Shown: piece by piece, positions 26,029-34,162 of the stretch
Numbering within the stretch: the stretch's first letter is position 1
Layout: each line of letters opens with the position of its first letter
Assembly (NCBI RefSeq): GCF_016427535.1
Contig: NZ_JAELXV010000008.1
Coordinates: 50,409-114,408, forward strand
DNA from: Hymenobacter sp. BT559
GTDB lineage: Bacteria; Bacteroidota; Bacteroidia; Cytophagales; Hymenobacteraceae
DNA length: 64,000 nt
Direction of reading: 5' to 3'
Notes under the pieces: model-generated
Databases searched by the model: none
What the model was told of the DNA's origin: nothing
What the model saw: only the letters and a program-made list of their open reading frames with translations
Program-made: the position numbers and the translations under genes

Positions 26029-26841
26029 TTATTCCGCAGCTGGTGTGGTTTGCAGCGTTTGGAAATAAGCGGCCGATAGCCGCAGCCGGCTACCATACCA
26101 GCTGAAGAGCTCGCCATCGACCACCTCGATTTGGGCTTGTGGGCAAATCTCCTGAAATTCAGCCAAGTGCTTTTCCTTAAACGGATACGGCTCGGACGAC
26201 AGAAAAATGCGCGCTGGGGCGGCTTTCGCCAGTTGCGCGGGTGTTACCTCGGGGTAGCGCCCTAGGTGGGCAAATGCGTTGATAAAGCCCGCCCGCCGCA
26301 GCATGTCGTCGATAAACGTGCCGCTGGCCGCTACCATGTAGGGCTTGCGCCAGATAAAATAGGCCGCTGGTACCAAGGCCGGAGCCAGCAGTTGGTCAAA
26401 CCCATTCTGGATGGTAGCGGCCAGTGGCGCGGCCAAATGAGTAGTACCCGTAATCGCGCCGACGCCACGTATCATGTCGAGCGCCTCGGGCAAGTCGGTG
26501 ATGTTGCTCATCCACACGGGGTAGTGCTGCGCCAGCTCCGCGATACCTTCTTGGTAATTTTCCTCCTTGTTACCAATAATTAAATCTGGCTGAGCGGCCC
26601 TGATTTTGATAAAGTCAAAATTTTTGGTGCCCCCAATTACGCTAGCCGCGTGGCGTGCGTAGTGCGGATGAATGCAGAATTTAGTAACGCCCTCTAGCCG
26701 CTTGCGCAGGCCTAGGTCGAACAATAGCTCGGTTTGGGAGGGCACCAGTGACACAATGCGCAACGGCGGATATGGGAAGCGTACTTCCCGGCCCATTTGG
26801 TCAACTGTGGTAGCCCAGCGCTGGTGTGAGTTGTAAGCCAT
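26029..26841 (-). CDS. BtuF-like helical-backbone substrate-binding protein without signal peptide
   Basis: The 270-residue protein has the helical-backbone metal-receptor fold: RIVSLVPSQTELLFDLGL at the start, EGVTKFCIHPHYAR, IRAAQPDLIIGNKEEN, and a C-terminal lobe with PARIFLSSEPYPFKEKH. This is the family of cobalamin- and siderophore-binding ABC-transporter receptors. However, the N-terminus (MAYNSHQRWATTVDQMGREVRFP) has no signal peptide or lipobox, and no transporter genes are adjacent. It could be cytosolic, or the true start could be missing. In Bacteroidota, such leaderless homologues are known but their role is uncertain. Confidence 0.78.
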   Translation of the reverse strand: MAYNSHQRWATTVDQMGREVRFPYPPLRIVSLVPSQTELLFDLGLRKRLEGVTKFCIHPHYARHAASVIGGTKNFDFIKIRAAQPDLIIGNKEENYQEGIAELAQHYPVWMSNITDLPEALDMIRGVGAITGTTHLAAPLAATIQNGFDQLLAPALVPAAYFIWRKPYMVAASGTFIDDMLRRAGFINAFAHLGRYPEVTPAQLAKAAPARIFLSSEPYPFKEKHLAEFQEICPQAQIEVVDGELFSWYGSRLRLSAAYFQTLQTTPAAE

Positions 26842-26860
26842 GGCAGTCGCAAGTAATCAA

Positions 26861-26895
26861 AAAAAGCGGCTGCACAGTACGTGCAGCCGCTTTTT
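26861..26895 (-). terminator. Intrinsic terminator of the M42 peptidase gene
   Basis: AAAAAGCGGCTGCAC, a five-base loop, and the exact complement. It is symmetric enough to act on both strands; the minus-strand gene upstream ends 18 bases before it. Confidence 0.9.
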
Positions 26896-26912
26896 AAGGT
26901 AATAATCAATAA

Positions 26913-27983
26913 TTACGAGAAATACCGGAAGTCCTGCTTGTCCTCAATGCGCAGCACCGTTTCGTAAATCAGGTTGATAACGTTCTGCACGTCGTCTTTG
27001 TGCACCGTTTCCACGGTGGTGTGCATGTATTTGAGGGGTAGGGAGATGAGCGCCGACGCCACGCCCGAGCCTGAGTAGGCAAAGGCGTCGGTGTCGGTTC
27101 CGGTGGCGCGAGTGGCGGCAGCGCGCTGAAACGGGATATCCGCTTCCTTGGCCGTGTTGATGATGAGGTCGCGCAGGTTATTTTGCACGGCCGGGCCGTA
27201 GGTGATAACCGGGCCTTTGCCGCAGCTGATATCACCGGCGGTTTTTTTCTCGTACATCGGCGACTGGCTGTCGTGGGTCACGTCTGTGATGATGGCCACA
27301 TCGGGATTGATGCGGTGGGCTATCATTTCGGCCCCGCGCAGGCCGATTTCCTCCTGCACGGCATTTACGATGTAGAGGCCAAAGGGCAGCGTCTTCTTGT
27401 TTTCTTTCAGCATGCGGGCCACCTCGGCCACCATGAAGCCGCCCACGCGGTTATCGAGGGCGCGGCCCACGTAGTACTTGTCGTTGAGGACCGTAAACTC
27501 GTCTTCAAACGTCACGACCGAGCCCACGTGGATGCCTAGTTCGGCCACTTCATCGGCCGAGGAGGCGCCGCAGTCGAGGAAGATGGTTTCGATGGTGGGC
27601 GCCTTATCCTGTTCGATTTTGCGCACGTGGATGGCAGGCCAGCCAAAAATACCTTTCACGATACCCTTCTCTCCGAAGATGTTAACCCGCTTGCTAGGTG
27701 CCACTAGGGCATCGGAGCCGCCGTTGCGACGCAGGTACAGGTAGCCTTCTTTGGTGATGTAATTTACAAAATACGAAATCTCGTCGGCGTGCGCCTCAAT
27801 GACAACCTTGTATTTGGCGACGGGATTGATAACGCCTACCACCGTGCCGTAAGTATCGACAAAATAGGAGTCGATATAAGGCTTGATGTACTCCAACCAC
27901 AGCTTCTGGCCTTCTTTTTCGAAGCCGGTAGGAGAAGGGTTATTTAAGTAGTTTTCAAGAAACTTGAAGGATTCAGGGCGCAT
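26913..27983 (-). CDS. M42-family aminopeptidase (glutamyl aminopeptidase/TET-like)
   Basis: This 356-residue cytosolic peptidase carries the M42 metal site: H65 and D67 in VVIEAHADEIS, the bridging Asp in VGRALDNRVGG, the catalytic Glu pair in AVQEEIGLRGA, Asp in AIITDVTHDS and the last His in KYMHTTVETVHKDD. It belongs to the family that forms large tetrahedral shells and trims peptides from the N-terminus. The gene lies 22 bases downstream of a small membrane protein gene and probably ends a three-gene transcript beginning with the acyl-CoA carboxylase subunit. Confidence 0.92.
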   Translation of the reverse strand: MRPESFKFLENYLNNPSPTGFEKEGQKLWLEYIKPYIDSYFVDTYGTVVGVINPVAKYKVVIEAHADEISYFVNYITKEGYLYLRRNGGSDALVAPSKRVNIFGEKGIVKGIFGWPAIHVRKIEQDKAPTIETIFLDCGASSADEVAELGIHVGSVVTFEDEFTVLNDKYYVGRALDNRVGGFMVAEVARMLKENKKTLPFGLYIVNAVQEEIGLRGAEMIAHRINPDVAIITDVTHDSQSPMYEKKTAGDISCGKGPVITYGPAVQNNLRDLIINTAKEADIPFQRAAATRATGTDTDAFAYSGSGVASALISLPLKYMHTTVETVHKDDVQNVINLIYETVLRIEDKQDFRYFS

Positions 27984-28005
27984 GTCTTGTAAGGGAATAA
28001 TTAAT

Positions 28006-28281
28006 TCACCGGTGAGTGAAAGAACGGATGAGCAAAGCTAAAAGCACGCAGCAACCGCCGACAATTAATAAAAAACGACTGACTTTGTGGAGCGGCGTAT
28101 CAGAACCAATGCTGGGTAAATCGCCGGTTCCCTCAACTAGTGAAAAAACGAGCAGCAGTATCAGTAAGAATCCTAGTAGCCAGCGGCCTACCTCGAAGCG
28201 AAGTAGTGTGCCGATGATTAAGCCAACAATTCCTGGGACTAGGAAAAGATTACTGACTAATTGCCATTGCCCACTATCCAT
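28006..28281 (-). CDS. Small membrane protein, function unknown
   Basis: The product has 91 residues from the ATG at 28281. Three hydrophobic segments are visible: VSNLFLVPGIVGLIIGTLL, WLLGFLLILLLVFSLV and SRFLLIVGGCCVLLALLI, ending with a basic tail. It starts only six bases after the stop of the carboxylase gene and ends 22 bases before the peptidase gene, indicating an operon position. I recognise no family, and lower GC than neighbours suggests fast evolution. Confidence 0.6.
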   Translation of the reverse strand: MDSGQWQLVSNLFLVPGIVGLIIGTLLRFEVGRWLLGFLLILLLVFSLVEGTGDLPSIGSDTPLHKVSRFLLIVGGCCVLLALLIRSFTHR

Positions 28282-28287
28282 AGTCAA

Positions 28288-29859
28288 TTACAATGGAATG
28301 TTGCCGTGCTTTTTGCGCGGCAGGGTGTCTACCTTATTCTCTAGCATTTTGAAGGCCCGAATCAGCTTTTGCCGCGTCTGCGAGGGTAGGATAACCTCAT
28401 CGACGAAGCCGCGGTGGGCGGCGCGATAAGGTGTGGCAAACTTCTGCTGATAGTCGTCTACCTTTTCCTGTAGCTTGGCCTCAGGGTCGTCGGCCTGAGC
28501 GATTTCACGCTTGAAGATGATTTCGGCCGCGCCCTTGGCGCCCATTACGGCGATTTCGGCGGTGGGCCAGGCAAAGTTGAGGTCGGCACCGATGTGCTTG
28601 CTGTTCATAACATCATACGCCCCGCCGTAGGCCTTGCGGGTGATGACGGTGATGCGCGGCACGGTGGCCTCGCAGAAGGCGTAAAGCAGCTTGGCGCCAT
28701 TGGTGATGATGCCGCGCCACTCCTGGTCAGTGCCGGGCAGGAAGCCGGGCACGTCTTCGAGCACCAGCAGCGGGATGTTGAACGAGTCGCAGAAGCGCAC
28801 GAACCGCGCGGCTTTGGTACTGGCATTGATGTCGAGCACGCCCGCCAACACGGCCGGCTGGTTGCCCACGATGCCGATGCTGCGGCCCGCCAGCCGTGCG
28901 AAGCCCACCACAATATTCTCGGCAAAATTCTGGTGCACTTCCATAAAAGAGCCGCTGTCAATGATGCCTTCAATCACCTCGCGGATGTCGTAGGGCTGGT
29001 TAGCATTGTCGGGCACGATGCCATCGAGCACCGGGCGGCTTTCGTCGGCCTGGGGCTGGTAGGGTAGGCTAGGGGCTGTTTCCTCGCAGTTTTGGGGCAT
29101 GTAGCTCAGTAGCTGCTTAAGCTGCTGAATGCACACCACCTCGTTGGCCGCGGTAAAGTGCGTGACGCCGCTTTTGGCCGAGTGGGTGCTGGCGCCGCCT
29201 AGCTCCTCGCTGGTCACGTTTTCGTGGGTCACAGTCTTCACCACGTTGGGGCCGGTCACGAACATGTAGCTCGTGTTTTCGACCATTAAGATGAAGTCGG
29301 TGATGGCTGGCGAGTATACTGCGCCGCCCGCGCACGGCCCCATAATGGCCGAAAGCTGCGGCACCACGCCGCTGGCCAGCGTATTCTTATAAAAGATGTC
29401 GGCATAGCCACCTAGGCTCACTACCCCCTCCTGAATACGGGCCCCGCCCGAGTCGTTGAGGCCGATAACGGGTGCGCCATTCTTCATGGCTAAGTCCATG
29501 ATTTTGACGATTTTTTCGGCGTGCGTTTCGCTGAGCGAGCCTCCAAATACCGTGAAATCTTGCGAGAACACGTATACCAGGCGGCCGTGCACCGTGCCGT
29601 AGCCCGTCACTACGCCGTCGCCTAGGTAATACTCTTTATCAAGGCCAAAGTCCTTGGAGCGATGCATTACAAACTTGCCGATTTCCTCAAACGAGCCTTC
29701 GTCGAGTAATAAATCGAGGCGTTCGCGGGCGGTGAGCTTGCCTTTTTTGTGTTGGGCGTCGATGCGGGCCTGGCCGCCACCAAGCAGGGCTTCCTGGTTT
29801 TTGGCGGCAAGCTGGTCGAGTTTAGACAGGGTGGGCGTGGCGGCGTGGGAATCGGCCAT
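28288..29859 (-). CDS. Acyl-CoA carboxylase beta subunit (propionyl-CoA carboxylase type)
   Basis: This 523-residue carboxyltransferase transfers CO2 from carboxybiotin to an acyl-CoA, most likely propionyl-CoA, giving methylmalonyl-CoA. The N-terminal carboxyltransferase half has KKGKLTARERLDLLLDEGSF, VFSQDFTVFGGSLSETHAEKI and the oxyanion motif GGARIQEGVVSLGGY. The C-terminal half has the second oxyanion segment in VITRKAYGGAYDVMNSKH and the biotin-contact stretch around DVPGFLPGTDQEWRGII. No biotin carboxylase or carrier subunit is next to it. It is the first gene of a probable three-gene minus-strand unit. Confidence 0.93.
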   Translation of the reverse strand: MADSHAATPTLSKLDQLAAKNQEALLGGGQARIDAQHKKGKLTARERLDLLLDEGSFEEIGKFVMHRSKDFGLDKEYYLGDGVVTGYGTVHGRLVYVFSQDFTVFGGSLSETHAEKIVKIMDLAMKNGAPVIGLNDSGGARIQEGVVSLGGYADIFYKNTLASGVVPQLSAIMGPCAGGAVYSPAITDFILMVENTSYMFVTGPNVVKTVTHENVTSEELGGASTHSAKSGVTHFTAANEVVCIQQLKQLLSYMPQNCEETAPSLPYQPQADESRPVLDGIVPDNANQPYDIREVIEGIIDSGSFMEVHQNFAENIVVGFARLAGRSIGIVGNQPAVLAGVLDINASTKAARFVRFCDSFNIPLLVLEDVPGFLPGTDQEWRGIITNGAKLLYAFCEATVPRITVITRKAYGGAYDVMNSKHIGADLNFAWPTAEIAVMGAKGAAEIIFKREIAQADDPEAKLQEKVDDYQQKFATPYRAAHRGFVDEVILPSQTRQKLIRAFKMLENKVDTLPRKKHGNIPL

Positions 29860-30010
29860 TGGGGCAGGGCGGGGAGAGTGGGTAACGTGGGCTTAAAGCT
29901 CAAATATAGGCCGAGGGGTTGGCGTGGCGCGGCGGCAGCGCGGACTTTGTAGCCCGCGGGCATAGGCAAGCCGCTAGCTGGATATGGCTTGCAACGTCTA
30001 TACACTTGCG

Positions 30011-30682
30011 TTAGCTATCCCAGCCTAGGTCGGCATTAATGGGCGGCGTGGGGTCGAGCGAGCGCCATAAATACTTGCAAGCCAGCGTGCGGTAGGGGCG
30101 CCAAGGCTCGGCTAGGGCCAGCATGCGCTTGTGCAGGGCGCGGCCGGTTTCTTCAAGGCCGTAGAGCTTACGCATGGCATTCTGGATACCTAGGTCGCCC
30201 TCACTAAAGACATCGGGCTGGTCGAGGGCAAACATTTGCAGCATTTGGGCCGTCCAGCGCCCCACACCCTTGATGGCGGTGAGGTGCTTGGTGAAAGCCT
30301 CCTCATCGAGTTGGCTTAGGTGCTTGTAGTCGAGCAGGCCGCGCTCCTGGTAGTCGGCAATGGCCTTGAGGTAGCCGATTTTTTGGCGCGAAAGGCCGGC
30401 CTCGCGCAACTCGTCTTCTTCGAGGCGCAGCACCTCGCGGGGCTCGGGGTAGCCATCGGGCCGAAACAGGGCGGTAAAGCGCCGCCAAATGGCCGCTGCG
30501 GCCTTAGTCGAAATCTGCTGGCTGACAATGGCGCGCAGCAGCGCCAGGTACAAGTCTTCGTGGGCGGCGGGCCGCACCGGAGTGGTGACCTTGGCAATGG
30601 CCTGGGCCAGAATAGGGTCAGCCTGCGTGAGGTGGGCGAGGCCGGCGGCGTGCCAGTGGGGAGTAGAAGGAATGGTTTCCAA
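30011..30682 (-). CDS. DNA-3-methyladenine glycosylase II (AlkA-like)
   Basis: The product has 223 residues and is a cytosolic base-excision repair glycosylase. The helix-hairpin-helix GPD motif is present: LTAIKGVGRWTAQMLQMFAL, followed by the catalytic Asp region FSEGDLGIQNAMRKLYG. The N-terminal helix RAIVSQQISTKAAAAIWRRF is typical. It lacks the C-terminal Fe-S cysteines of MutY/Nth, which supports the AlkA branch that removes alkylated purines. It lies 23 bases downstream of the phosphoesterase gene on the same strand, so the two are probably co-transcribed. Confidence 0.9.
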   Translation of the reverse strand: METIPSTPHWHAAGLAHLTQADPILAQAIAKVTTPVRPAAHEDLYLALLRAIVSQQISTKAAAAIWRRFTALFRPDGYPEPREVLRLEEDELREAGLSRQKIGYLKAIADYQERGLLDYKHLSQLDEEAFTKHLTAIKGVGRWTAQMLQMFALDQPDVFSEGDLGIQNAMRKLYGLEETGRALHKRMLALAEPWRPYRTLACKYLWRSLDPTPPINADLGWDS

Positions 30683-30705
30683 AATGAAAAGGCAATAACT
30701 AACGG

Positions 30706-31383
30706 CTAAATCGAAAGCCGACCCTCTGCCCGATTGATATCTTCGGGGTGGGTAGGTACCACAACAGTGTCGAGCACTAGGCCGGTTTCACTAAGGCGCA
30801 GCCCGGTGAGCGCGCGCCCAAAAACCGCCCCGGTATCGAGATAAATAGCGTTGGCCACTCGGTCGTAATGAAAAATGCCGTTGGCAGTGGGGGTATGGCC
30901 CACCACTTGCAGCGGGCCTGTATTGAGCAGCGGGCCGCGCCGCCACAGTAGGCCATCGCGGTTGAGCGGGTCATACGGGTCGGCCACCCCGGCAAAGCCC
31001 GCATGCGAAAACACCACGTGCTCGGTTTGCCACACCAGCGGCCGGGCAGCCAGCCAAGCGGCGTGCGGGGCCAGCCACTCGGGGTACTGCCGATATTGCC
31101 GCAAGGTGCCTTGGCCGCCCCAGAATAGCCAGTCTGGAAACGGGCCTTCGGGTCCTAGGTGCTCGGCCATCCCCCAGTCATGGTTGCCTTGCAAGAACAC
31201 CGTTTTATCCGGCAAATCTTGGCTAAGCTCCTGGCACAGCGCCACCGTTTCGGGTGAGTAATTGCCGCGGTCTACCAAGTCGCCGAGCTGTACCAGCGTT
31301 TCTTCAGCCGGGCGCCAGTGGCTCAGCATTTCCTGGAACGTATGCAGGCAGCCATGGATGTCGGCGATAACGAAGAAATTCAT
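30706..31383 (-). CDS. Metallophosphoesterase (serine/threonine phosphatase or Ap4A hydrolase-like)
   Basis: This 225-residue protein starts at the ATG at 31383, which puts the first metal motif ADIHGCLHTF directly at the N-terminus. The complete set of calcineurin-like motifs follows: GDLVDRGNYS, GNHDWGMAE, VFSHAGFAG, and VVGHTPTANG. The arrangement matches PP1-like bacterial phosphatases and symmetrical Ap4A hydrolases (ApaH/PrpA group), with substrate unclear. It is cytosolic and followed 23 bases later by alkA-like glycosylase gene. Confidence 0.88.
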   Translation of the reverse strand: MNFFVIADIHGCLHTFQEMLSHWRPAEETLVQLGDLVDRGNYSPETVALCQELSQDLPDKTVFLQGNHDWGMAEHLGPEGPFPDWLFWGGQGTLRQYRQYPEWLAPHAAWLAARPLVWQTEHVVFSHAGFAGVADPYDPLNRDGLLWRRGPLLNTGPLQVVGHTPTANGIFHYDRVANAIYLDTGAVFGRALTGLRLSETGLVLDTVVVPTHPEDINRAEGRLSI

Positions 31384-31560
31384 AGCACACGGAAAATATA
31401 GACAGCGAGCACCCGCTAGCCCTTGCCAACCACTGCACACACTACGAATGTCTGTGCTCGCCTGTTAGCAAGCCGCCATCGTTTTGGCCGAAGCTCTGGC
31501 GGCGCCCATTACTTCCCTAATACCTTAGTATGTAGTGGCCTGAGCAACCCAAGAAAACGA

Positions 31561-31578
31561 GGCCAGGTCAACCTGGCC
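31561..31578 (-). terminator. Intrinsic terminator of the threonine aldolase gene
   Basis: GGCCAGGT, a two-base loop and ACCTGGCC form an eight-base-pair stem, with a further C-G pair outside. On the minus strand TCGTTTTCTT follows. It is 32 bases downstream of the stop. Confidence 0.65.
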
Positions 31579-31609
31579 CCGTCTACGAAAGGAGGTGCCA
31601 CTGTGCAGC

Positions 31610-32641
31610 CTAGGCTGCCAGCCCGGCCACGGCTGCTGCCACGCGTGTTACCATATCATCATCTACGTCGAGGTGCGTAACGAAGCGCACCCAGCTACCC
31701 CCAAAGCCACTGGCCCGGATGCCCTGCGCTTCGAGCCGACCTAGGAAGTCGGCCACCGTGAGGCGGCTTTCATCAAGGCGGAAAAGCAGGAGGTTAGTCT
31801 CGGGCTCCAAAATCTCGGCTACGTAGGGCAGGGGACGCAGGGCCTCGGCTAACTGCGTGGCGCGGTGGTGGTCGTCGGCTAAGCGCACTACGTTGTTTTC
31901 CAGCGCGTACAGGCCCGCGGCGGCTAGGTAGCCGGCTTGGCGCCAGCCACCGCCAAACAGCTTGCGTAGCCGCTTGCAGCCGGTAATAAACTCTTGCGAG
32001 CCTAGCAGCACCGAGCCTACCGGGGCGCCCAGCCCCTTGCTCAGGCACACCGAGATAGAATCGAACAGCCGGCCATAGTCTTCGCTACGCTGCCCAGTGG
32101 ACACTAGCGCATTAAAAATGCGGGCTCCGTCGAGATGTAGGGCCAAGCCGTGCTGCTTGGTGAAGGCCGCAATTTCTTCCAGGTCCGCCCATTGGTAGCA
32201 GCTGCCGCCGCCGCGGTTGTGGGTATTTTCGAGGCACACGAGCCGGGTAGTGGGGTAGTGTACGTTGCCCGCGGGCCGTAGCACTGCCGGGAGCTGGCTG
32301 GCCGATAGCCGGCCCCGATTGCCGGGCAGCAGGGCCACCGAGGCGCGGGCGTGGTGCATAATGCCGCCTACCTCCCAGAGGTACACGTGGGCCGTGGCCT
32401 CGCAAATAACCTCCGACACCGGCGCGCAGTGCGCCATAATGGCGAGCTGGTTGGTCATGGTGCCCGAGGGGCAAAGCAAGCCAGCTTCCATGTCAAAGCG
32501 CGCGGCCAACTCGGTTTCGAGGCGGCGCACGGTGGGGTCTTCATCGTATACATCGTCGCCCACTTCGGCGGCGTGCATGGCGGCCAGCATGGCCGGGGTG
32601 GGGCGCGTCACGGTATCGGAGCGCAGGTCAATAGTAGTCAT
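31610..32641 (-). CDS. ltaE: Low-specificity L-threonine aldolase
   Basis: The product has 343 residues and is a PLP enzyme that cleaves L-threonine and allo-threonine to glycine and acetaldehyde. The N-terminus IDLRSDTVTRPTPAMLAAM is diagnostic. Other conserved parts are YDEDPTVRRLE, CPSGTMTNQLA, the HLDGARIFNA segment (Asp binding PLP), and the PLP-lysine in SVCLSKGLGAPVGSVLLG. The family-typical C-terminal domain follows. The stop TAG is part of a CCTAGG. It is monocistronic, with a divergent promoter region to the gene at 32834. Confidence 0.92.
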   Translation of the reverse strand: MTTIDLRSDTVTRPTPAMLAAMHAAEVGDDVYDEDPTVRRLETELAARFDMEAGLLCPSGTMTNQLAIMAHCAPVSEVICEATAHVYLWEVGGIMHHARASVALLPGNRGRLSASQLPAVLRPAGNVHYPTTRLVCLENTHNRGGGSCYQWADLEEIAAFTKQHGLALHLDGARIFNALVSTGQRSEDYGRLFDSISVCLSKGLGAPVGSVLLGSQEFITGCKRLRKLFGGGWRQAGYLAAAGLYALENNVVRLADDHHRATQLAEALRPLPYVAEILEPETNLLLFRLDESRLTVADFLGRLEAQGIRASGFGGSWVRFVTHLDVDDDMVTRVAAAVAGLAA

Positions 32642-32753
32642 TTAGCTAGGGACTTTTAGCTGGTGACAGCTGACTTTTAGTGGGTTGAAGCGGCCGTTGC
32701 TAAAGAACGCTGACCGCTACCCCCTAAAAGCCAACCGCTTATTAGCACAGGGT

Positions 32754-32784
32754 TTGGAATTCCAAATCTAGCGCCTTATTTTTG
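32754..32784 (+). promoter_or_regulatory. Consensus Bacteroidota promoter for the gene at 32834
   Basis: TTG at 32754-32756, a 20-base spacer and TATTTTTG at 32777-32784, which fits TTG/TAnnTTTG well. Transcription would begin at about 32791, giving a leader of about 43 bases. Confidence 0.8.
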
Positions 32785-32833
32785 CACCTCATTTGCCAGA
32801 AGTACCCCTCAGAACTCTCATCTCCCGGAAACC

Positions 32834-33376
32834 ATGTCCGTTACCCGTCTAAAGCGCAAGCACCGCAAAAACATTGCCCGTGCCAACAATGAAACGCGCA
32901 AAATCAAAAACTTGCTGCGTACGCCCGTGCTGAAAAACGTGGACCTGGACGAGCTGAAATCACGCTTTGCCACGTCGGCTCCCGCAGCGGAGGCCGGCGA
33001 AAAAAAAAAGCCTGAGTCTGACGTAAAGGCTGAGGGCCTGCTCGACAAAGTAGCTCACGCTGCTTCGGCCGCTGCCGACAAGGTAAAGCAAGTAGCCAGC
33101 GACGCGGCTGATGCCGTAACGCACAACAGTGTAGTTGAAAAAGCAACCGCCGCCGTGCAGGAGGCTGCCCACAACCTAGTAGAAGGTGCCAAGCACGTGC
33201 TGAACACCGACGAAAAGCCGCAGCCCGAAGCCCAGCCAACTGAGCCCGCCAAAAACGAAGAAGCCAAGGTTAACCAAACCGGTACCGAAGGTTTTGACGA
33301 GGCCGAGGCTGTAACCAAGCCGGTCAACGAAGATGGCCAGGAAGGCGAGCACCCCAAGCCCGAAATTCATCTCTAA
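32834..33376 (+). CDS. Two-part protein: conserved basic head and long acidic, disordered tail
   Basis: The 180-residue protein begins with a very basic segment (SVTRLKRKHRKNIARANN) resembling a conserved short family in Bacteroidota. From about residue 45 it turns into Ala/Lys/Glu-rich sequence with amphipathic 11-residue-like periodicity (AASAAADKVKQVASDAADAV, EKATAAVQEAAHNLVEGAKHV), like LEA/apolipoprotein helices. The last 40 residues are acidic and disordered (Glu, Pro, Asn). It has no signal peptide. Basic head plus amphipathic helix suggests nucleic-acid or membrane-surface association or stress protection, but this is inference. It has a strong promoter and terminator of its own. Confidence 0.65.
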   Translation: MSVTRLKRKHRKNIARANNETRKIKNLLRTPVLKNVDLDELKSRFATSAPAAEAGEKKKPESDVKAEGLLDKVAHAASAAADKVKQVASDAADAVTHNSVVEKATAAVQEAAHNLVEGAKHVLNTDEKPQPEAQPTEPAKNEEAKVNQTGTEGFDEAEAVTKPVNEDGQEGEHPKPEIHL

Positions 33377-33415
33377 GCTTAAGCAAAGGGTTTAGCCTCG
33401 GCAGGCAACCATTTC

Positions 33416-33466
33416 TAGGTCAACAAAAAAGCCGCTTCTTACCAGGAGCGGCTTTTTTGTTGACCT
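33416..33466. terminator. Bidirectional terminator
   Basis: TAGGTCAACAAAAAAGCCGCT and its complement form a long stem with A-run and T-run inside, so it ends the gene at 32834 on the plus strand and the phosphoesterase gene on the minus strand. Confidence 0.88.
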
Positions 33467-33496
33467 AGGGCTAGCGCGCCCGGCCCTTGCCCTTGC

Positions 33497-34024
33497 CTAG
33501 GCAGGCCGCTTTGCCGTGGGCGGCAGTGCCCGTGGCCCTAGCTCCACGGCCTGCATATCTACCACGTGGCCATTGTGAATGCCGAAGCGCAGCAGGGTGC
33601 GCACTTTGTGAAAGCCGTGCATGCCCGCCGCGCCGGGATTGAGGTGCAGCAGATTGAGGCGGGCATCGGGCATCACGCGCAGGATGTGCGAATGCCCCGC
33701 CACAAACAGCCCTGGGCGGGTCTGAGCCAACTGCTGGCGGGCCGGCGGCGCGTAGCGCCCCGGGTAGCCCCCAATGTGCGTCATGAACACCCGCAGCCCT
33801 TCTACGGTGAAGTCTTGCACCAGCGGCTCGGTGCCGCGAATTTCGGGGCCGTCAATATTGCCATACACGCCCCGAAACACCGGAGCCACGCCTGCCAGGG
33901 TCATTAGTACTTCGGCCGAGCCAAAATCGCCCGCGTGCCAAACTTCATCGGCGCCCTGTAAGTGGTGAATAATTCGTTCGTCGAGGTAACCGTGAGTATC
34001 AGAAAGCAAGCCAATCCGCGTCAT
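33497..34024 (-). CDS. YfcE/MJ0936-like metallophosphodiesterase
   Basis: This 175-residue protein starts at the ATG at 34024, so that GLLSDTHGYLD is at the N-terminus. The motifs DTHG, EVWHAGDFGS, VYGNIDGPE, MTHIGGYPG and VAGHSHILRV are the complete metal-binding set of the YfcE/MJ0936-type calcineurin-like phosphoesterases, which hydrolyse phosphodiesters with two metal ions. The C-terminal segment LLHLNPGAAGMHGFHKVRTLLRF is family-typical. The stop lies in CCTAGG. It is divergent from the NUDIX gene, with 138 bases between. Confidence 0.88.
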   Translation of the reverse strand: MTRIGLLSDTHGYLDERIIHHLQGADEVWHAGDFGSAEVLMTLAGVAPVFRGVYGNIDGPEIRGTEPLVQDFTVEGLRVFMTHIGGYPGRYAPPARQQLAQTRPGLFVAGHSHILRVMPDARLNLLHLNPGAAGMHGFHKVRTLLRFGIHNGHVVDMQAVELGPRALPPTAKRPA

Positions 34025-34162
34025 AGGCCACAAAGATGCAGCGGGCGGCCTTGCTTGGCGCGAAAACCGGGCGGCGTGTATCTTGCAGCGCGCCCCACCG
34101 TATGGGGGCACACCGGAGCCCGCTGTAGCGGGCTTCCGCTTTCCATTCCCGAATTTCTCCCG

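Noticed and set aside
32642..32753. CTTTTAGCTGGTGACAGCTGACTTTTAGTG-type direct repeats as a regulatory array
   Set aside because: The similarity between units is short and irregular, and could be an ordinary interspersed repeat.
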